From assembly GCF_008728835.1 (NCBI RefSeq), contig NZ_CP042582.1, forward strand, positions 3,251,001 through 3,315,000: a stretch of DNA of 64,000 nucleotides. The letters are read 5' to 3'. Origin of the DNA: Hypericibacter adhaerens (GTDB lineage: Bacteria > Pseudomonadota > Alphaproteobacteria > Dongiales > Dongiaceae). Shown here piece by piece: positions 17,125 to 25,521 of the stretch (its first letter is position 1; every line of letters starts with the position of its first letter). The notes under the pieces are model-generated. The model saw only the letters and a program-made list of their open reading frames with translations, had not been told where the DNA came from and ran no database searches. Made by a program: the position numbers and the translations under genes.

Positions 17125-18102
17125 ATGACATCCAGCAGCGCCGCCACCGCGGCCGCCCCGAAGGACGGCAAGGCCCCCCGCAAGGTCATCATCACCTGCG
17201 CCGTGACCGGCTCGGTCCATACGCCGACCATGACGCCCTATCTGCCGATCACGCCCGACCAGATCGCGGCCGAATCGATCGCGGCGGCCGAGGCCGGCGC
17301 CTCGGTGATCCATCTCCATGCGCGCGATCCCAAGGACGGGCGGCCGACGCCCAATCCCGACGTGTTCATGCAGTTCCTGCCGCGCATCAAGCAGAACACC
17401 GACGCGGTCATCAACATCACCACCGGCGGCTCGCTCGGGATGACCATGGAGGACCGCCTCGCGGCGCCCTTGCGCGCAAGCCCCGAGCTCTGCTCGCTCA
17501 ACATGGGCTCGATGAATTTCGGCATCTTCCACGTGACGCAGAAGATCGAGCATTGGCAGCACGAGTGGGAGAAGGCCTATGTCGAGAAGACCAAGGACCT
17601 GATCGTCAGCAACACCTTCGCCCAGATCGAGCGCTTCATCAAAGAGCTGGGTCAGGGTTGCGGCACGCGCTTCGAATGCGAATGCTACGATGTGGGCCAT
17701 CTCTACACGCTGGCCCATTTCCTCGACCGCAAGCTCCTGGAGCCGCCGCTCTTCGTGCAGACGATCTTCGGCGTGCTGGGCGGGATCGGGCCGCATCCCG
17801 AGGACCTGACCCACATGCGCCGCACGGCGGACCGGCTCTTCGGCAGCGACTATCAATGGTCGATCCTGGCGGCGGGCCGCCATCAGATCAACCTGGCCAC
17901 CATCGGCGCCGCCATGGGCGCCAATGTGCGCGTCGGGCTCGAGGACAGCATCTATCTGGGGCCGGGCCAGCTCGCCAAGAGCAATGCCGAGCAGGTGCGC
18001 AAGATCCGCGCCATCCTGACCGAGCTCTCGCTCGACGTCGCCTCCCCCGCCGAAGCCCGCGCCATGCTGAAGCTCAAGGGCGGCGACAAGGTGAAGTTCT
18101 GA
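17125..18102 (+). CDS. BKACE family 3-keto acid cleavage protein (DUF849)
   Basis: A 325-residue TIM-barrel enzyme of the beta-keto acid cleavage family, founded on 3-keto-5-aminohexanoate cleavage enzyme (Kce). The family condenses a beta-keto acid with acetyl-CoA to give acetoacetate plus a new CoA ester. The zinc motif HLHARD has His63 and His65; the ITTGGS loop and the C-terminal VRVGLEDSIYL segment are also family marks. The start is ATG at 17125. Its place beside aminotransferases suggests that it handles the keto acid formed after deamination; the exact substrate is not evident. Confidence 0.9.
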   Translation: MTSSSAATAAAPKDGKAPRKVIITCAVTGSVHTPTMTPYLPITPDQIAAESIAAAEAGASVIHLHARDPKDGRPTPNPDVFMQFLPRIKQNTDAVINITTGGSLGMTMEDRLAAPLRASPELCSLNMGSMNFGIFHVTQKIEHWQHEWEKAYVEKTKDLIVSNTFAQIERFIKELGQGCGTRFECECYDVGHLYTLAHFLDRKLLEPPLFVQTIFGVLGGIGPHPEDLTHMRRTADRLFGSDYQWSILAAGRHQINLATIGAAMGANVRVGLEDSIYLGPGQLAKSNAEQVRKIRAILTELSLDVASPAEARAMLKLKGGDKVKF

Positions 18103-18118
18103 GCCACCCGCCCCGGTC

Positions 18119-18142
18119 ATTGCCGGGCTTGGGTCCGGCAAT
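18119..18142. terminator. Hairpin between convergent genes
   Basis: ATTGCCGG (18119-18126) pairs with CCGGCAAT (18135-18142) around an 8-base loop, 17 bases after the BKACE stop and before the convergent SDR stop. It resembles dispersed intergenic palindromes of alphaproteobacteria and could end transcription from both sides; there is no U-tract. Confidence 0.55.
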
Positions 18143-18192
18143 CCCGCCCTCGAGGGCGCCACGCCGGTTCTGGATCCCTGCGCAACCACCCG

Positions 18193-18936
18193 TCAGGCGT
18201 TGGTGCCGCCGTCGACAGTCAGGTTCGTGCCCGTGATGTAGGACGCCTCTGGACTCGCGACGAACGCCACCAGCGCCGCGACCTCGTCGACGCTGCCGTA
18301 ACGGTTCAACGCGGTGACCGCCTTCTGCGGCACGGCCCAGTCGCCCGCGGCCGGATTGAGATCGGTGTCGATCGGGCCGGGCTGGATATTGTTGACCGTG
18401 ATGCCGCGGTCGCCGACCTCGCGCGACAGGCCCTGCGTGAACATCCGGATCGCACTCTTCGTCGCCGAGTAAGGCACCAGCCCCGGCGTCATCATCCGCT
18501 CCCCGACGCAGGAGCCGATCGAGATGATCCGTCCGCCATTGTTCATCTGCTTCAGCGCCGCCTGCGTCGTGACGAAGACGCCGCGGATGTTGAGGTCGAT
18601 GACTTGGTCCAGCTCCTCGAGCGTCGTCTCCTCGAACTTCTTCGGGATCGCCGTGCCGGCGTTGTTCACCAATATGTCGAGCTTGCCGAGCAGGCCGACC
18701 GCCTTGTCGACCGCGGCCTGGACGGCCTTGGGATCGGTGGCGTCGGCCTGGATCGCGATCGCCCGGCCGCCGGTATCTTCGATCGCCTTGACGACGGCGG
18801 CGGCCGCGTCCGCGCCTTTCGCATAGGTGATCGCCACCTTCGCGCCGTCGGCCGCCAGCCGCTTGGCGATCGCCGCGCCGATACCGCGGGAGCCGCCGGT
18901 GACGAGCGCCGTCTTGCCTTCGAGTTTCCTGGACAT
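18193..18936 (-). CDS. SDR family oxidoreductase (3-oxoacyl-ACP-reductase-like)
   Basis: A 247-residue short-chain dehydrogenase/reductase with TGGSRGIG at 13-20, NNAG at 91-94, Ser142, Tyr156 and Lys160 (YSATK), and VDGG near the C-terminus. The SRGIG loop and the lack of an acid after the second strand favour NADPH. ATG at 18936 follows AAGGAATTCGTC. It is 49 bases downstream of a second SDR and is probably in one operon with it and the alpha/beta hydrolase, divergent from LysR. Confidence 0.88.
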   Translation of the reverse strand: MSRKLEGKTALVTGGSRGIGAAIAKRLAADGAKVAITYAKGADAAAAVVKAIEDTGGRAIAIQADATDPKAVQAAVDKAVGLLGKLDILVNNAGTAIPKKFEETTLEELDQVIDLNIRGVFVTTQAALKQMNNGGRIISIGSCVGERMMTPGLVPYSATKSAIRMFTQGLSREVGDRGITVNNIQPGPIDTDLNPAAGDWAVPQKAVTALNRYGSVDEVAALVAFVASPEASYITGTNLTVDGGTNA

Positions 18937-18985
18937 GACGAATTCCTTTCTTGAGGCTGAGAGCGATGGGGCCGACAGGCCGGGT

Positions 18986-19732
18986 TCAGAGCTTGGAGCC
19001 GCCATCGACATGGATGGTGTCGCCGGTGATCCAGCGAGAGTCGGGCGAGGCGAGGAACGCGATGGCATCGGCGATGTCGTCGGGCTGGGCGACCCGCTTG
19101 AAGGTCTGCAGGCCGAGGGTGTAGTCGCGGCCCGAGTCCGTCTTGGCGAAGGACGACATGTCCGTCGCCACCACGCCGGGCGCGACCGCATTCACGCGCA
19201 CGCCGCGTGCACCGAGAGCCGCGGCGAAATGCTTCACCAGCGTGTCGATCGCCCCCTTGGTCGCGGCATAGGCCGGCAACGTCCCGACCACCGCATGGGC
19301 CGCCAGAGAGGACACCAGCACGACGCTGCTGGCCTCATGCAGGATCGGCAGCAATTGCTGAACCAGGAAGAACGGCGCGCGGACATTGACCGCGAACAGA
19401 CGGTCGAAATCCTCGACCGTCGTCTCCTCGATCACGGCCGCTTTCGAGACGCCGGCATTGGCGACCAGGATGTCCAAGCGGTCGCCGACGATGGCACGGA
19501 CCTGTCGCGCCAGCTGATGCGGACCATCAGGCGCGCCGAGATCGGCAGCAACCGCGTCGGCGCGGCCACCGGACTTGCGAATCTCGGCGACGACCGCTTC
19601 CGCCTCCTTGGCCGCCTGGCCGTAATGGACCAGCACCTGGGCGCCCGATCTAGCGAGCGCGAGTGCGCTGGCACGGCCGATGCCGCGCGAGGCGCCGGTG
19701 ACGAGGGCGGTTTTCCCTTTGAGGCTGGTCAT
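18986..19732 (-). CDS. SDR family oxidoreductase
   Basis: A 248-residue short-chain dehydrogenase/reductase. TGASRGIG lies at 12-19, ANAG replaces the more common NNAG at 91-94, and Ser141/142, Tyr155 and Lys159 (YAATK) form the active site. Two related but distinct SDRs in a row with an alpha/beta hydrolase suggest stepwise conversion of a small ester or ketone. The start is ATG at 19732 after GGGAG. Confidence 0.87.
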   Translation of the reverse strand: MTSLKGKTALVTGASRGIGRASALALARSGAQVLVHYGQAAKEAEAVVAEIRKSGGRADAVAADLGAPDGPHQLARQVRAIVGDRLDILVANAGVSKAAVIEETTVEDFDRLFAVNVRAPFFLVQQLLPILHEASSVVLVSSLAAHAVVGTLPAYAATKGAIDTLVKHFAAALGARGVRVNAVAPGVVATDMSSFAKTDSGRDYTLGLQTFKRVAQPDDIADAIAFLASPDSRWITGDTIHVDGGSKL

Positions 19733-19765
19733 AGCAATTCTCCCTCCATGGGCGAAGCTGACAGC

Positions 19766-20626
19766 TCAGGCCCACTGCTTCTGATCGAGAAAGGTCGAGA
19801 CGTGGCGGACGAACAGCTCGGGATACTGGTACAGCGATCCATGCGCCGAGTCCGGGTAGAGGATCAGCTGCGCGTTCGGCAGATGCTGCTGCAGGATGAA
19901 CGAGTTGACCGTGTAGATGATGACGTCGTTGCTGCCGTTAACGACGAGCGCCGGCTGCCCGATCTCCTTCAGGTAGTCCCAGGCGTTCTCCCGTTTGGCG
20001 CCCCACTTGGCGATCGCCGCGCGCTGCGCCAGGGCCGCTTCCGGCGTCACGGCGGGGTCGCGGCTCTCGCTGCGCAGCCGGATGCGCTCGACGAACGCGC
20101 GCCCCTTCGCCTGGCTCGCCTCGGATGGGGTGAAATGAACGCGCAGCCATAGATCGTCCGGATCGGCATAGGTAGCGCCGAATATCGCTTTACCCTCCGG
20201 TGTGCCGGTATCCATGCTCTCGCCGCTGCGGGGCCCGGTGCCCACCAGGACCAACCGGCGGACGAGGTCGGGCGCCCGCAACGCGGTCTCCTGCGCGACC
20301 AGGCCGCCGATCGAGAAGCCGAGCAGGTCGACCTGGCCGAGCCCGAGCGCCCGGACGAAGGCGATCGCATTGGCGCCCATTTCCGCGAAGCTGCCGGGCA
20401 CCTTGCCGGAGCTCGAGGAAACGCCGGCATTGTTGAATAAGATAACCTCGCGATCCTTGGCGAAGCCGTCGGTCACCGCCGGATCCCAGTGATCCATGGT
20501 GCCCATGAAGTGCATGTTGAAGACGAGAGGAACGCCGCCGGCCTTGCCGAAACGGCGATAGGCGAAGCGGATGCCGTTGGCGTCGGCATAGCGCGTCGGC
20601 GCCGTCTGATGGGTATGGCTGGTCAT
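19766..20626 (-). CDS. Alpha/beta hydrolase
   Basis: A 286-residue alpha/beta-fold hydrolase. The nucleophile elbow is LLGFSIGG with Ser105; the acid is probably Asp in VNGSNDVII and the base His in DSAHGSLYQ. The NNAGVSSSSG stretch after the third strand is characteristic of a subset found beside LysR-type regulators. No signal peptide. The start is ATG at 20626. It leads the minus-strand operon with the two SDRs and is divergent from LysR, which therefore probably controls it. Confidence 0.87.
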   Translation of the reverse strand: MTSHTHQTAPTRYADANGIRFAYRRFGKAGGVPLVFNMHFMGTMDHWDPAVTDGFAKDREVILFNNAGVSSSSGKVPGSFAEMGANAIAFVRALGLGQVDLLGFSIGGLVAQETALRAPDLVRRLVLVGTGPRSGESMDTGTPEGKAIFGATYADPDDLWLRVHFTPSEASQAKGRAFVERIRLRSESRDPAVTPEAALAQRAAIAKWGAKRENAWDYLKEIGQPALVVNGSNDVIIYTVNSFILQQHLPNAQLILYPDSAHGSLYQYPELFVRHVSTFLDQKQWA

Positions 20627-20752
20627 CGCAAAAACTCCGATCCGGGCGGACTCCACCCTGCCAGTGAGGCATGGACGACGATGGGGTTCTGCTTGTCGGG
20701 TGCTTATTTGCGCCGCTCTGGCGCCTTTGAAAAAGACTTTGTAAGCTCCAGT

Positions 20753-20771
20753 CCATACTCAGGAGGTATGG
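20753..20771 (+). promoter_or_regulatory. Inverted repeat with LysR-box pattern overlapping the LysR ribosome-binding site
   Basis: CCATAC (20753-20758) and GTATGG (20666+100, i.e. 20766-20771) enclose a 7-base loop. The core fits the T-N11-A rule of LysR-type operators. AGGAGG (20761-20766), the Shine-Dalgarno of the lysR gene, lies in the loop and first base of the right arm. Binding here would allow autorepression; an RNA hairpin is the alternative. Confidence 0.5.
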
Positions 20772-20772
20772 A

Positions 20773-21681
20773 ATGGAGCTTCGCCATTTGCGTTATTTCG
20801 TCGCCGTCGCCGAGGAGGGCAGCCTGACGGTCGCCGCCGAGAAACGTCTCCACACCGCTCAGCCCTCGCTTAGCCGGCAAATCCGCGACCTGGAATACGA
20901 GGTCGGCACGCCGCTGCTGACGCGCAGCGTTCACGGCGTCGAGCTGACGGCGGCCGGACGCGCCTTTCTTGATCACGCGCGGCTGGCGCTGATGCAGGCG
21001 GAGACCGCGACGGAAGCTGCTCGCCGCGCAGCACAGCCGGCCAAGCAGGTGTTTGCCGTGGGATTCACGACGGGCCAGGAGGTCGACTGGCTGCCGCGCG
21101 CGACGGGCCTCCTGCGCGGCGAGCTCGCGAACATCGAGATCCGGATCTCAAGCGATCATTCCGCGACGCTGGCAAACGAGCTCGCGCAGGGCAAGCTCGA
21201 CCTCGCCTTTCTTCGCGCCGAGCAGATACCCGGCATCGAAATCAGGGTGATCGCGAACGAGCCCCTGGTTGCGATCCTGCCCAGCGACCACAAGCTCGCA
21301 CAGCGCAAATCGGTCGACCCCAAGGATTTCATCGGAGAGACCTATATCGGCATCTCGAAAGTGCCGCGCGTCCTGCGCGGCGTCATCGCGGACTACTTCA
21401 TGCGCCGGAAGATCGACATCGTGCCGTCCTTCGAGATCGACAATTACGCGATGGCGATCTCGCTGGTCGCGTCGACCCGGGGCGTGGCGCTGCTGCCGGC
21501 TTCCGCGCGGCACTTCTTGCCTTGGTCCGTCGTGAGCCGCCCCCTCAAGGGCGAGGCGCCGACGATCGGCGTGGCGGTCGGCTATCACCAGTCCAACAGC
21601 TCGCCGATCCTGAAGGCGTTCCTTTCGAGGATCGACAGCCTGGTTGCGACCCAGCCGGATACAGGCGGCACAAGCGCCTAG
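20773..21681 (+). CDS. LysR family transcriptional regulator
   Basis: A 302-residue LTTR. The N-terminal HTH (1-60) reads MELRHLRYFVAVAEEGSLT, then AQPSLSRQIRDLEYEVGTPLL. The C-terminal periplasmic-binding-protein-like co-inducer domain covers about 90-290. The start is ATG at 20773 with AGGAGG six bases upstream. It is divergent from the hydrolase/SDR operon, the usual arrangement for an LTTR and its target. The co-inducer is unknown. Confidence 0.9.
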   Translation: MELRHLRYFVAVAEEGSLTVAAEKRLHTAQPSLSRQIRDLEYEVGTPLLTRSVHGVELTAAGRAFLDHARLALMQAETATEAARRAAQPAKQVFAVGFTTGQEVDWLPRATGLLRGELANIEIRISSDHSATLANELAQGKLDLAFLRAEQIPGIEIRVIANEPLVAILPSDHKLAQRKSVDPKDFIGETYIGISKVPRVLRGVIADYFMRRKIDIVPSFEIDNYAMAISLVASTRGVALLPASARHFLPWSVVSRPLKGEAPTIGVAVGYHQSNSSPILKAFLSRIDSLVATQPDTGGTSA

Positions 21682-21727
21682 CGCTGCTGGACAAACCCGC
21701 CGCTCCGAAACAGAGCTGCTCCTTGAT

Positions 21728-23272
21728 CTACGAGTATCCGCCCTGGCTCCAAGCCGGCGGGCGCGAGGCCATATAGATGCCGAGCGCCTCGATCTCGGCA
21801 GGCGTCATCCGCAAGCCCAGCTTGGTGCGCCGCCAGACGATGTCCTCGGCCGCGAGCGCCCATTCCCGATCCATCAGGTAGTCGACCTCGCACTGATAAA
21901 GGTCGGCGCCGAAGAGACGGCCGAGATCGGCGAGGCTTCGCGCCGGGCCCAGCAAAGCCCGTGCCTTCGTGCCATAGAGCTTCACATAGCGGCGAAGCTG
22001 CTTCTCGGGCAGCCAGGCGACATCATGTTGCAACGCCGCGGTGTGTCCTTCCATGCCGCCGGGGCCGAAATCGCCGCCCGGCAGGGATTCGGTGCGGCTT
22101 CGCCCGTCTCTCATTGACGGAAAGAACCGCGCCAGCTCGGCCATCGCATGCTCCGCCAGGCGCCGGTGCGTCGTGAGCTTGCCGCCGAAGACGGTCAAGG
22201 CCGGCGCCCGCCCTTCTCCGCCATCGATCTCGAAGGCGTAGTCGCGCGTCAGGGTCGAGAGATCGCCGTCGCGCCCGCTGCCGACCTCGAACAGCGGCCG
22301 CACGCCGGCATAGCGCCAGACGATGTCGGCGCGGCTCACGGGCTTGCGCAGATACTGGTTCGCCTCCTCGAGCATGTAGTCGATCTCCTTGTCGGAGACC
22401 GTCACCTTCTCGGGCGCCTCCTCCCAGGGCTCGTCGGTCGTGCCGATCGAGGTGAAATCGCCCTCGTAAGGGAAGAGCTCCATGGTCCGGTTGTCGCGGG
22501 TCTGGATGAAATAGCCATGCTCGCCTTCCCATTGCCGCGGCACCACGATATGGCCGCCTCGCACCATCCGCAGCCGCCGCGCGGTGGCGACACCTTCGAC
22601 CGTGCCGCCGACGGCGATCACCCAGGGCCCGGCGGCATTGACCAGCAGCTTCGCGCCGATCTCCGACCGCCGGCCGGTCAGTTTGTTCTCCAGCTCGATC
22701 CGCCAACGGTCGGGATGGCGCTGCGCGCCAACGAACCGGTGGCGGGCGAGGATGTCGGCGCCGTGCGCCGCGGCGCCCTGGACATTGGCGATCACGAGGC
22801 GTGCATCGTCGCCGCGGCAATCCGAATAGGCGAAGGCGTGGGTGAGCGAGGTCTTGAGCGCCTGGCCGAAGGGATGCCGGCGCAGATCGATCGCCTGCGA
22901 CCGCGGCAGCCGCCGGCGCCGGGCCAGGAAATCGTAGAAAATGAGCCCCAGGCGGATCAGCCAGCGCGGCCGCAGGCTCGGCACATGCGGCAGCACGAGG
23001 CGGATCGGCCAGACCAGATGCGGCGCCTTGGCCATCAGGATCTCGCGCTCCAGCAGCGCATGGCGCACCAGCCGGAAATCGTAGGTCTCGAGATAGCGCA
23101 AGCCGCCATGGATGAGCTTGGAGGAGCGCGAGGAGGTGCCTTCGGCGAAATCGCGCTCCTCGGCCAGCGCCACGGCCAGCCCGCGGCCCGCCGCATCGCA
23201 GGCGATGGCGGCACCGTTGATGCCGCCGCCGATCACGAAGAGATCGTAGAGCTTTGAGGGTGGTGGGGACAT
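21728..23272 (-). CDS. glpD: Glycerol-3-phosphate dehydrogenase, aerobic FAD type
   Basis: A 514-residue membrane-associated flavoprotein that oxidises glycerol 3-phosphate to dihydroxyacetone phosphate and passes electrons to quinone. The FAD motif LFVIGGGINGAAIA is at the N-terminus, followed by GTSSRSSKLIHGGLRYLE, a strong GlpD signature; VWRYAGVRPL and FGGKLTTHR are also present. The C-terminal helical domain is complete. The start ATG at 23272 overlaps the kinase stop by one base (TGATG), so the two are translationally coupled. It converges on LysR with a 46-base gap. Confidence 0.9.
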   Translation of the reverse strand: MSPPPSKLYDLFVIGGGINGAAIACDAAGRGLAVALAEERDFAEGTSSRSSKLIHGGLRYLETYDFRLVRHALLEREILMAKAPHLVWPIRLVLPHVPSLRPRWLIRLGLIFYDFLARRRRLPRSQAIDLRRHPFGQALKTSLTHAFAYSDCRGDDARLVIANVQGAAAHGADILARHRFVGAQRHPDRWRIELENKLTGRRSEIGAKLLVNAAGPWVIAVGGTVEGVATARRLRMVRGGHIVVPRQWEGEHGYFIQTRDNRTMELFPYEGDFTSIGTTDEPWEEAPEKVTVSDKEIDYMLEEANQYLRKPVSRADIVWRYAGVRPLFEVGSGRDGDLSTLTRDYAFEIDGGEGRAPALTVFGGKLTTHRRLAEHAMAELARFFPSMRDGRSRTESLPGGDFGPGGMEGHTAALQHDVAWLPEKQLRRYVKLYGTKARALLGPARSLADLGRLFGADLYQCEVDYLMDREWALAAEDIVWRRTKLGLRMTPAEIEALGIYMASRPPAWSQGGYS

Positions 23273-24792
23273 CAGGGGGCGGTGCGCCGACGATCGTAGA
23301 GCCCCAGCAGCGCCTCGGCCGCAGCCCGCCAATCCGCATAGCCGCGATCCCAGCGCGCCGCTTCACCGGGATCGGGCGCGATCTCCCGCGACGGCGTCAC
23401 CAGGGAGCGCAGCTCCCCGAGATCGCGCCAGACTCCCGCGCCCAGCCCCGCCATCAGGGCGGCGCCGAAAGGCGTCATGGAATCGAAGGCCGAAGCGGCC
23501 AGGGTTTGCTGCAGCATGTTCGCCTGCATCTGCATCAGATAATCCGAGCGTGTCGGGCCGCCATCGATCCGCACCGTGCCGATCGGCCGGCCGGTCGAGC
23601 GACGCACGCCCTCGAGCACGGCACGGATCTGATAGCACAGGGCCTCCAGCCCGGCATGACAGAGATGGGCGCGCGTGGTGGCCTCGGTCATGCCGATGAG
23701 GCCGGCACGGACCTCCGGGCGCCACCAGGGCGCCGCCAGCCCCTGGAAGGCCGGCACCAGCACGACGCCGTCGCTCAGGCCCGCCTGTCGCGCTTCGCGC
23801 ACCACCGCCGCCCCGCCGCCCTCGATCCCCAGCCGCGTCGCCAGCCAGTCGAGGATGGCGCCGGCATACATCACGAAGCCCTCGAGCGCATAGGTCGGCC
23901 GGTCGAGGCTCCAGGCGATGGTGCGGATCAGCCCGTCTGTGGCCTCGATCGCCGGATCGCTGCCGGCATTGACCCAGAGGAAGGCGCCGGTGCCGTAGGT
24001 CACCTTGAGCTGCAACGGCTCGAAGCAGCCATGGCCGAAGAGGGCCGCCTGCTGGTCGCCCATCGCGGCGGTGATCGGGACGGCCGCACCGAAGAACGCG
24101 CGCGCGGTCTCGCCGAAGGCGCCGGCCGAGGGCCGCAGCTCGGGCAACCGCGCCAGCTTCAGATCGAACAGCGCCGCGAGATCGGGGTCCCACGTGGCCT
24201 TCGCGATATCGAGCAGCATGGTGCGCGAAGCGTTGCCGGGTTCGGTCGCATAAGTGGCGCCGCCCGTGAGCTTCCAGATCAGCCAGACATCGACCGTGCC
24301 GAAGAGGCAATCGCCTGTGGCCAGCCGGGCCGCGATCTCCGGACGATGAGCCGCAATCCACCGGAGCTTCGCCGCGGTGAAGGTCGGGTCCAGATCGAGC
24401 CCGGTCTTGCGGCGCAGCAGTGCCACCGTCTCGCCGCGTCGCAACGATGCGAGCTCGGCATCGCCGCGCCGGCATTTCCAGACGATCGCCGGCAGCACGG
24501 GCTCGCCGGTCCGGCTGTCCCAGACGACCAGGGTCTCGGTCTGGTTCGCGATGCCGAGGCCCGCGACCGAGCCCGGGCCGCGGCCGAGCCCGGCCAGCAC
24601 CTCGCCCACGCAGGCGACACCGTTCGCCAGCATGGCGTTCGGGTCCTGCTCGACCCAGCCCAGCCGCGGCGAGGCCGAGGCGATGGGCCGCTCCGCCTGG
24701 CCCAGCACCCGTCCTTGCCTGTCGATCGCCACGGCCTTGGTGTTGGTCGTGCCCTGATCGATGCCGATGACGATGTCCCTTCCGTCCCCCAC
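23272..24792 (-). CDS. FGGY-family kinase, glycerol-kinase-like with altered substrate residues
   Basis: A 506-residue sugar/polyol kinase of the FGGY fold, most like glycerol kinase by length and motifs: IGIDQGTTNTKA at the N-terminus, MGDQQAALFG (Asp246, equal to the catalytic Asp245 of E. coli GlpK), YGTGAFLWVN and the IDGGPTRSDYLMQ segment. Two glycerol contacts of E. coli GlpK are not conserved: Arg83 becomes Thr85 (NQTET instead of NQRET) and Tyr135 becomes Thr137 (DPTF instead of PYF). It may therefore prefer another polyol. It is coupled by a one-base overlap to the GlpD gene, so its product should be a GlpD substrate or close analogue. Confidence 0.82.
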   Translation of the reverse strand: MGDGRDIVIGIDQGTTNTKAVAIDRQGRVLGQAERPIASASPRLGWVEQDPNAMLANGVACVGEVLAGLGRGPGSVAGLGIANQTETLVVWDSRTGEPVLPAIVWKCRRGDAELASLRRGETVALLRRKTGLDLDPTFTAAKLRWIAAHRPEIAARLATGDCLFGTVDVWLIWKLTGGATYATEPGNASRTMLLDIAKATWDPDLAALFDLKLARLPELRPSAGAFGETARAFFGAAVPITAAMGDQQAALFGHGCFEPLQLKVTYGTGAFLWVNAGSDPAIEATDGLIRTIAWSLDRPTYALEGFVMYAGAILDWLATRLGIEGGGAAVVREARQAGLSDGVVLVPAFQGLAAPWWRPEVRAGLIGMTEATTRAHLCHAGLEALCYQIRAVLEGVRRSTGRPIGTVRIDGGPTRSDYLMQMQANMLQQTLAASAFDSMTPFGAALMAGLGAGVWRDLGELRSLVTPSREIAPDPGEAARWDRGYADWRAAAEALLGLYDRRRTAP

Positions 24793-25008
24793 GGGCGGGC
24801 CCTCGATAGAATTTGTTGCGATGCACAGGCCGTTGGTCTTACCCGGCCCATCCGGGGAACACCATGGAAAACTGGTTTCCCATCCGATACCTGCTCACCC
24901 GATTCTGGGCGAGTCGGGGTCACAAGGCATGGCGAATCGGGCATCGCTAGAGGATTATGCAGCACGTGCCTTTCGTCACTCAGGGATCACATCAGGGTGG
25001 GGGACCAC

Positions 25009-25413
25009 ATGACGACTTTCGATCAGATCGGCGCGGCCTGGACGTCGCGCGCGCAAGGCCTGCTTCGCATCATGACGGGACTGTTCCTGCTGGAGCATGG
25101 AACCACCAAGCATCTGGGCTTCCCGCTGACGGAGATGTCGAGCGTGCCCAGCTTCTCCTTGATCGGCATCGCCGGCTGGATCGAGCTGATCGGCGGCATC
25201 CTCTTCGTCATCGGCCTCTTCACACGGCCCGTTGCCTTTATTCTGTCGGGCTTCACAGCGGTGGCGTTCTTCTACGTGCACTTCCCGAACTCGGTCTTCC
25301 CGATCCAGAACGGCGGCGAGCTCGCGGCCCTCTACTGCTTCGTGTTCCTGTTCTTCGCGGCGGCCGGCCCCGGCGCCTGGAGCGTCGACGGCGCCCGCGC
25401 CAAATCGGCCTGA
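25009..25413 (+). CDS. DoxX family membrane protein
   Basis: A 134-residue protein with four predicted membrane helices (about 15-35, 48-70, 74-92, 103-125). LLRIMTGLFLLEHGTTKHLG and GWIELIGGILFVIGLFTRPVA are typical of DoxX/DoxD-like proteins, which are linked to quinone or redox homeostasis though most have no assigned function. The start is ATG at 25009 after a GGTGGGGG purine run. It is divergent from the kinase gene and stands alone, closed by a perfect terminator hairpin. Confidence 0.87.
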   Translation: MTTFDQIGAAWTSRAQGLLRIMTGLFLLEHGTTKHLGFPLTEMSSVPSFSLIGIAGWIELIGGILFVIGLFTRPVAFILSGFTAVAFFYVHFPNSVFPIQNGGELAALYCFVFLFFAAAGPGAWSVDGARAKSA

Positions 25414-25435
25414 TTCTTTCTCCGGCGGAAAGCCG

Positions 25436-25468
25436 AAGGGCGTGGGCGACCCTGTCGCCCACGCCCTT
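25436..25468. terminator. Bidirectional terminator hairpin, 15-bp perfect stem
   Basis: 25436-25450 pairs perfectly with 25454-25468 around a CCT loop, between the convergent DoxX and dimethylformamidase genes. There is no U-tract on the plus strand; the GC-rich stem is very stable. Confidence 0.8.
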
Positions 25469-25521
25469 CGCATCTAAAGCGCGACTTGCCTGCCGCGCGT
25501 CAGCCCCGCCTCAATCCGTCG

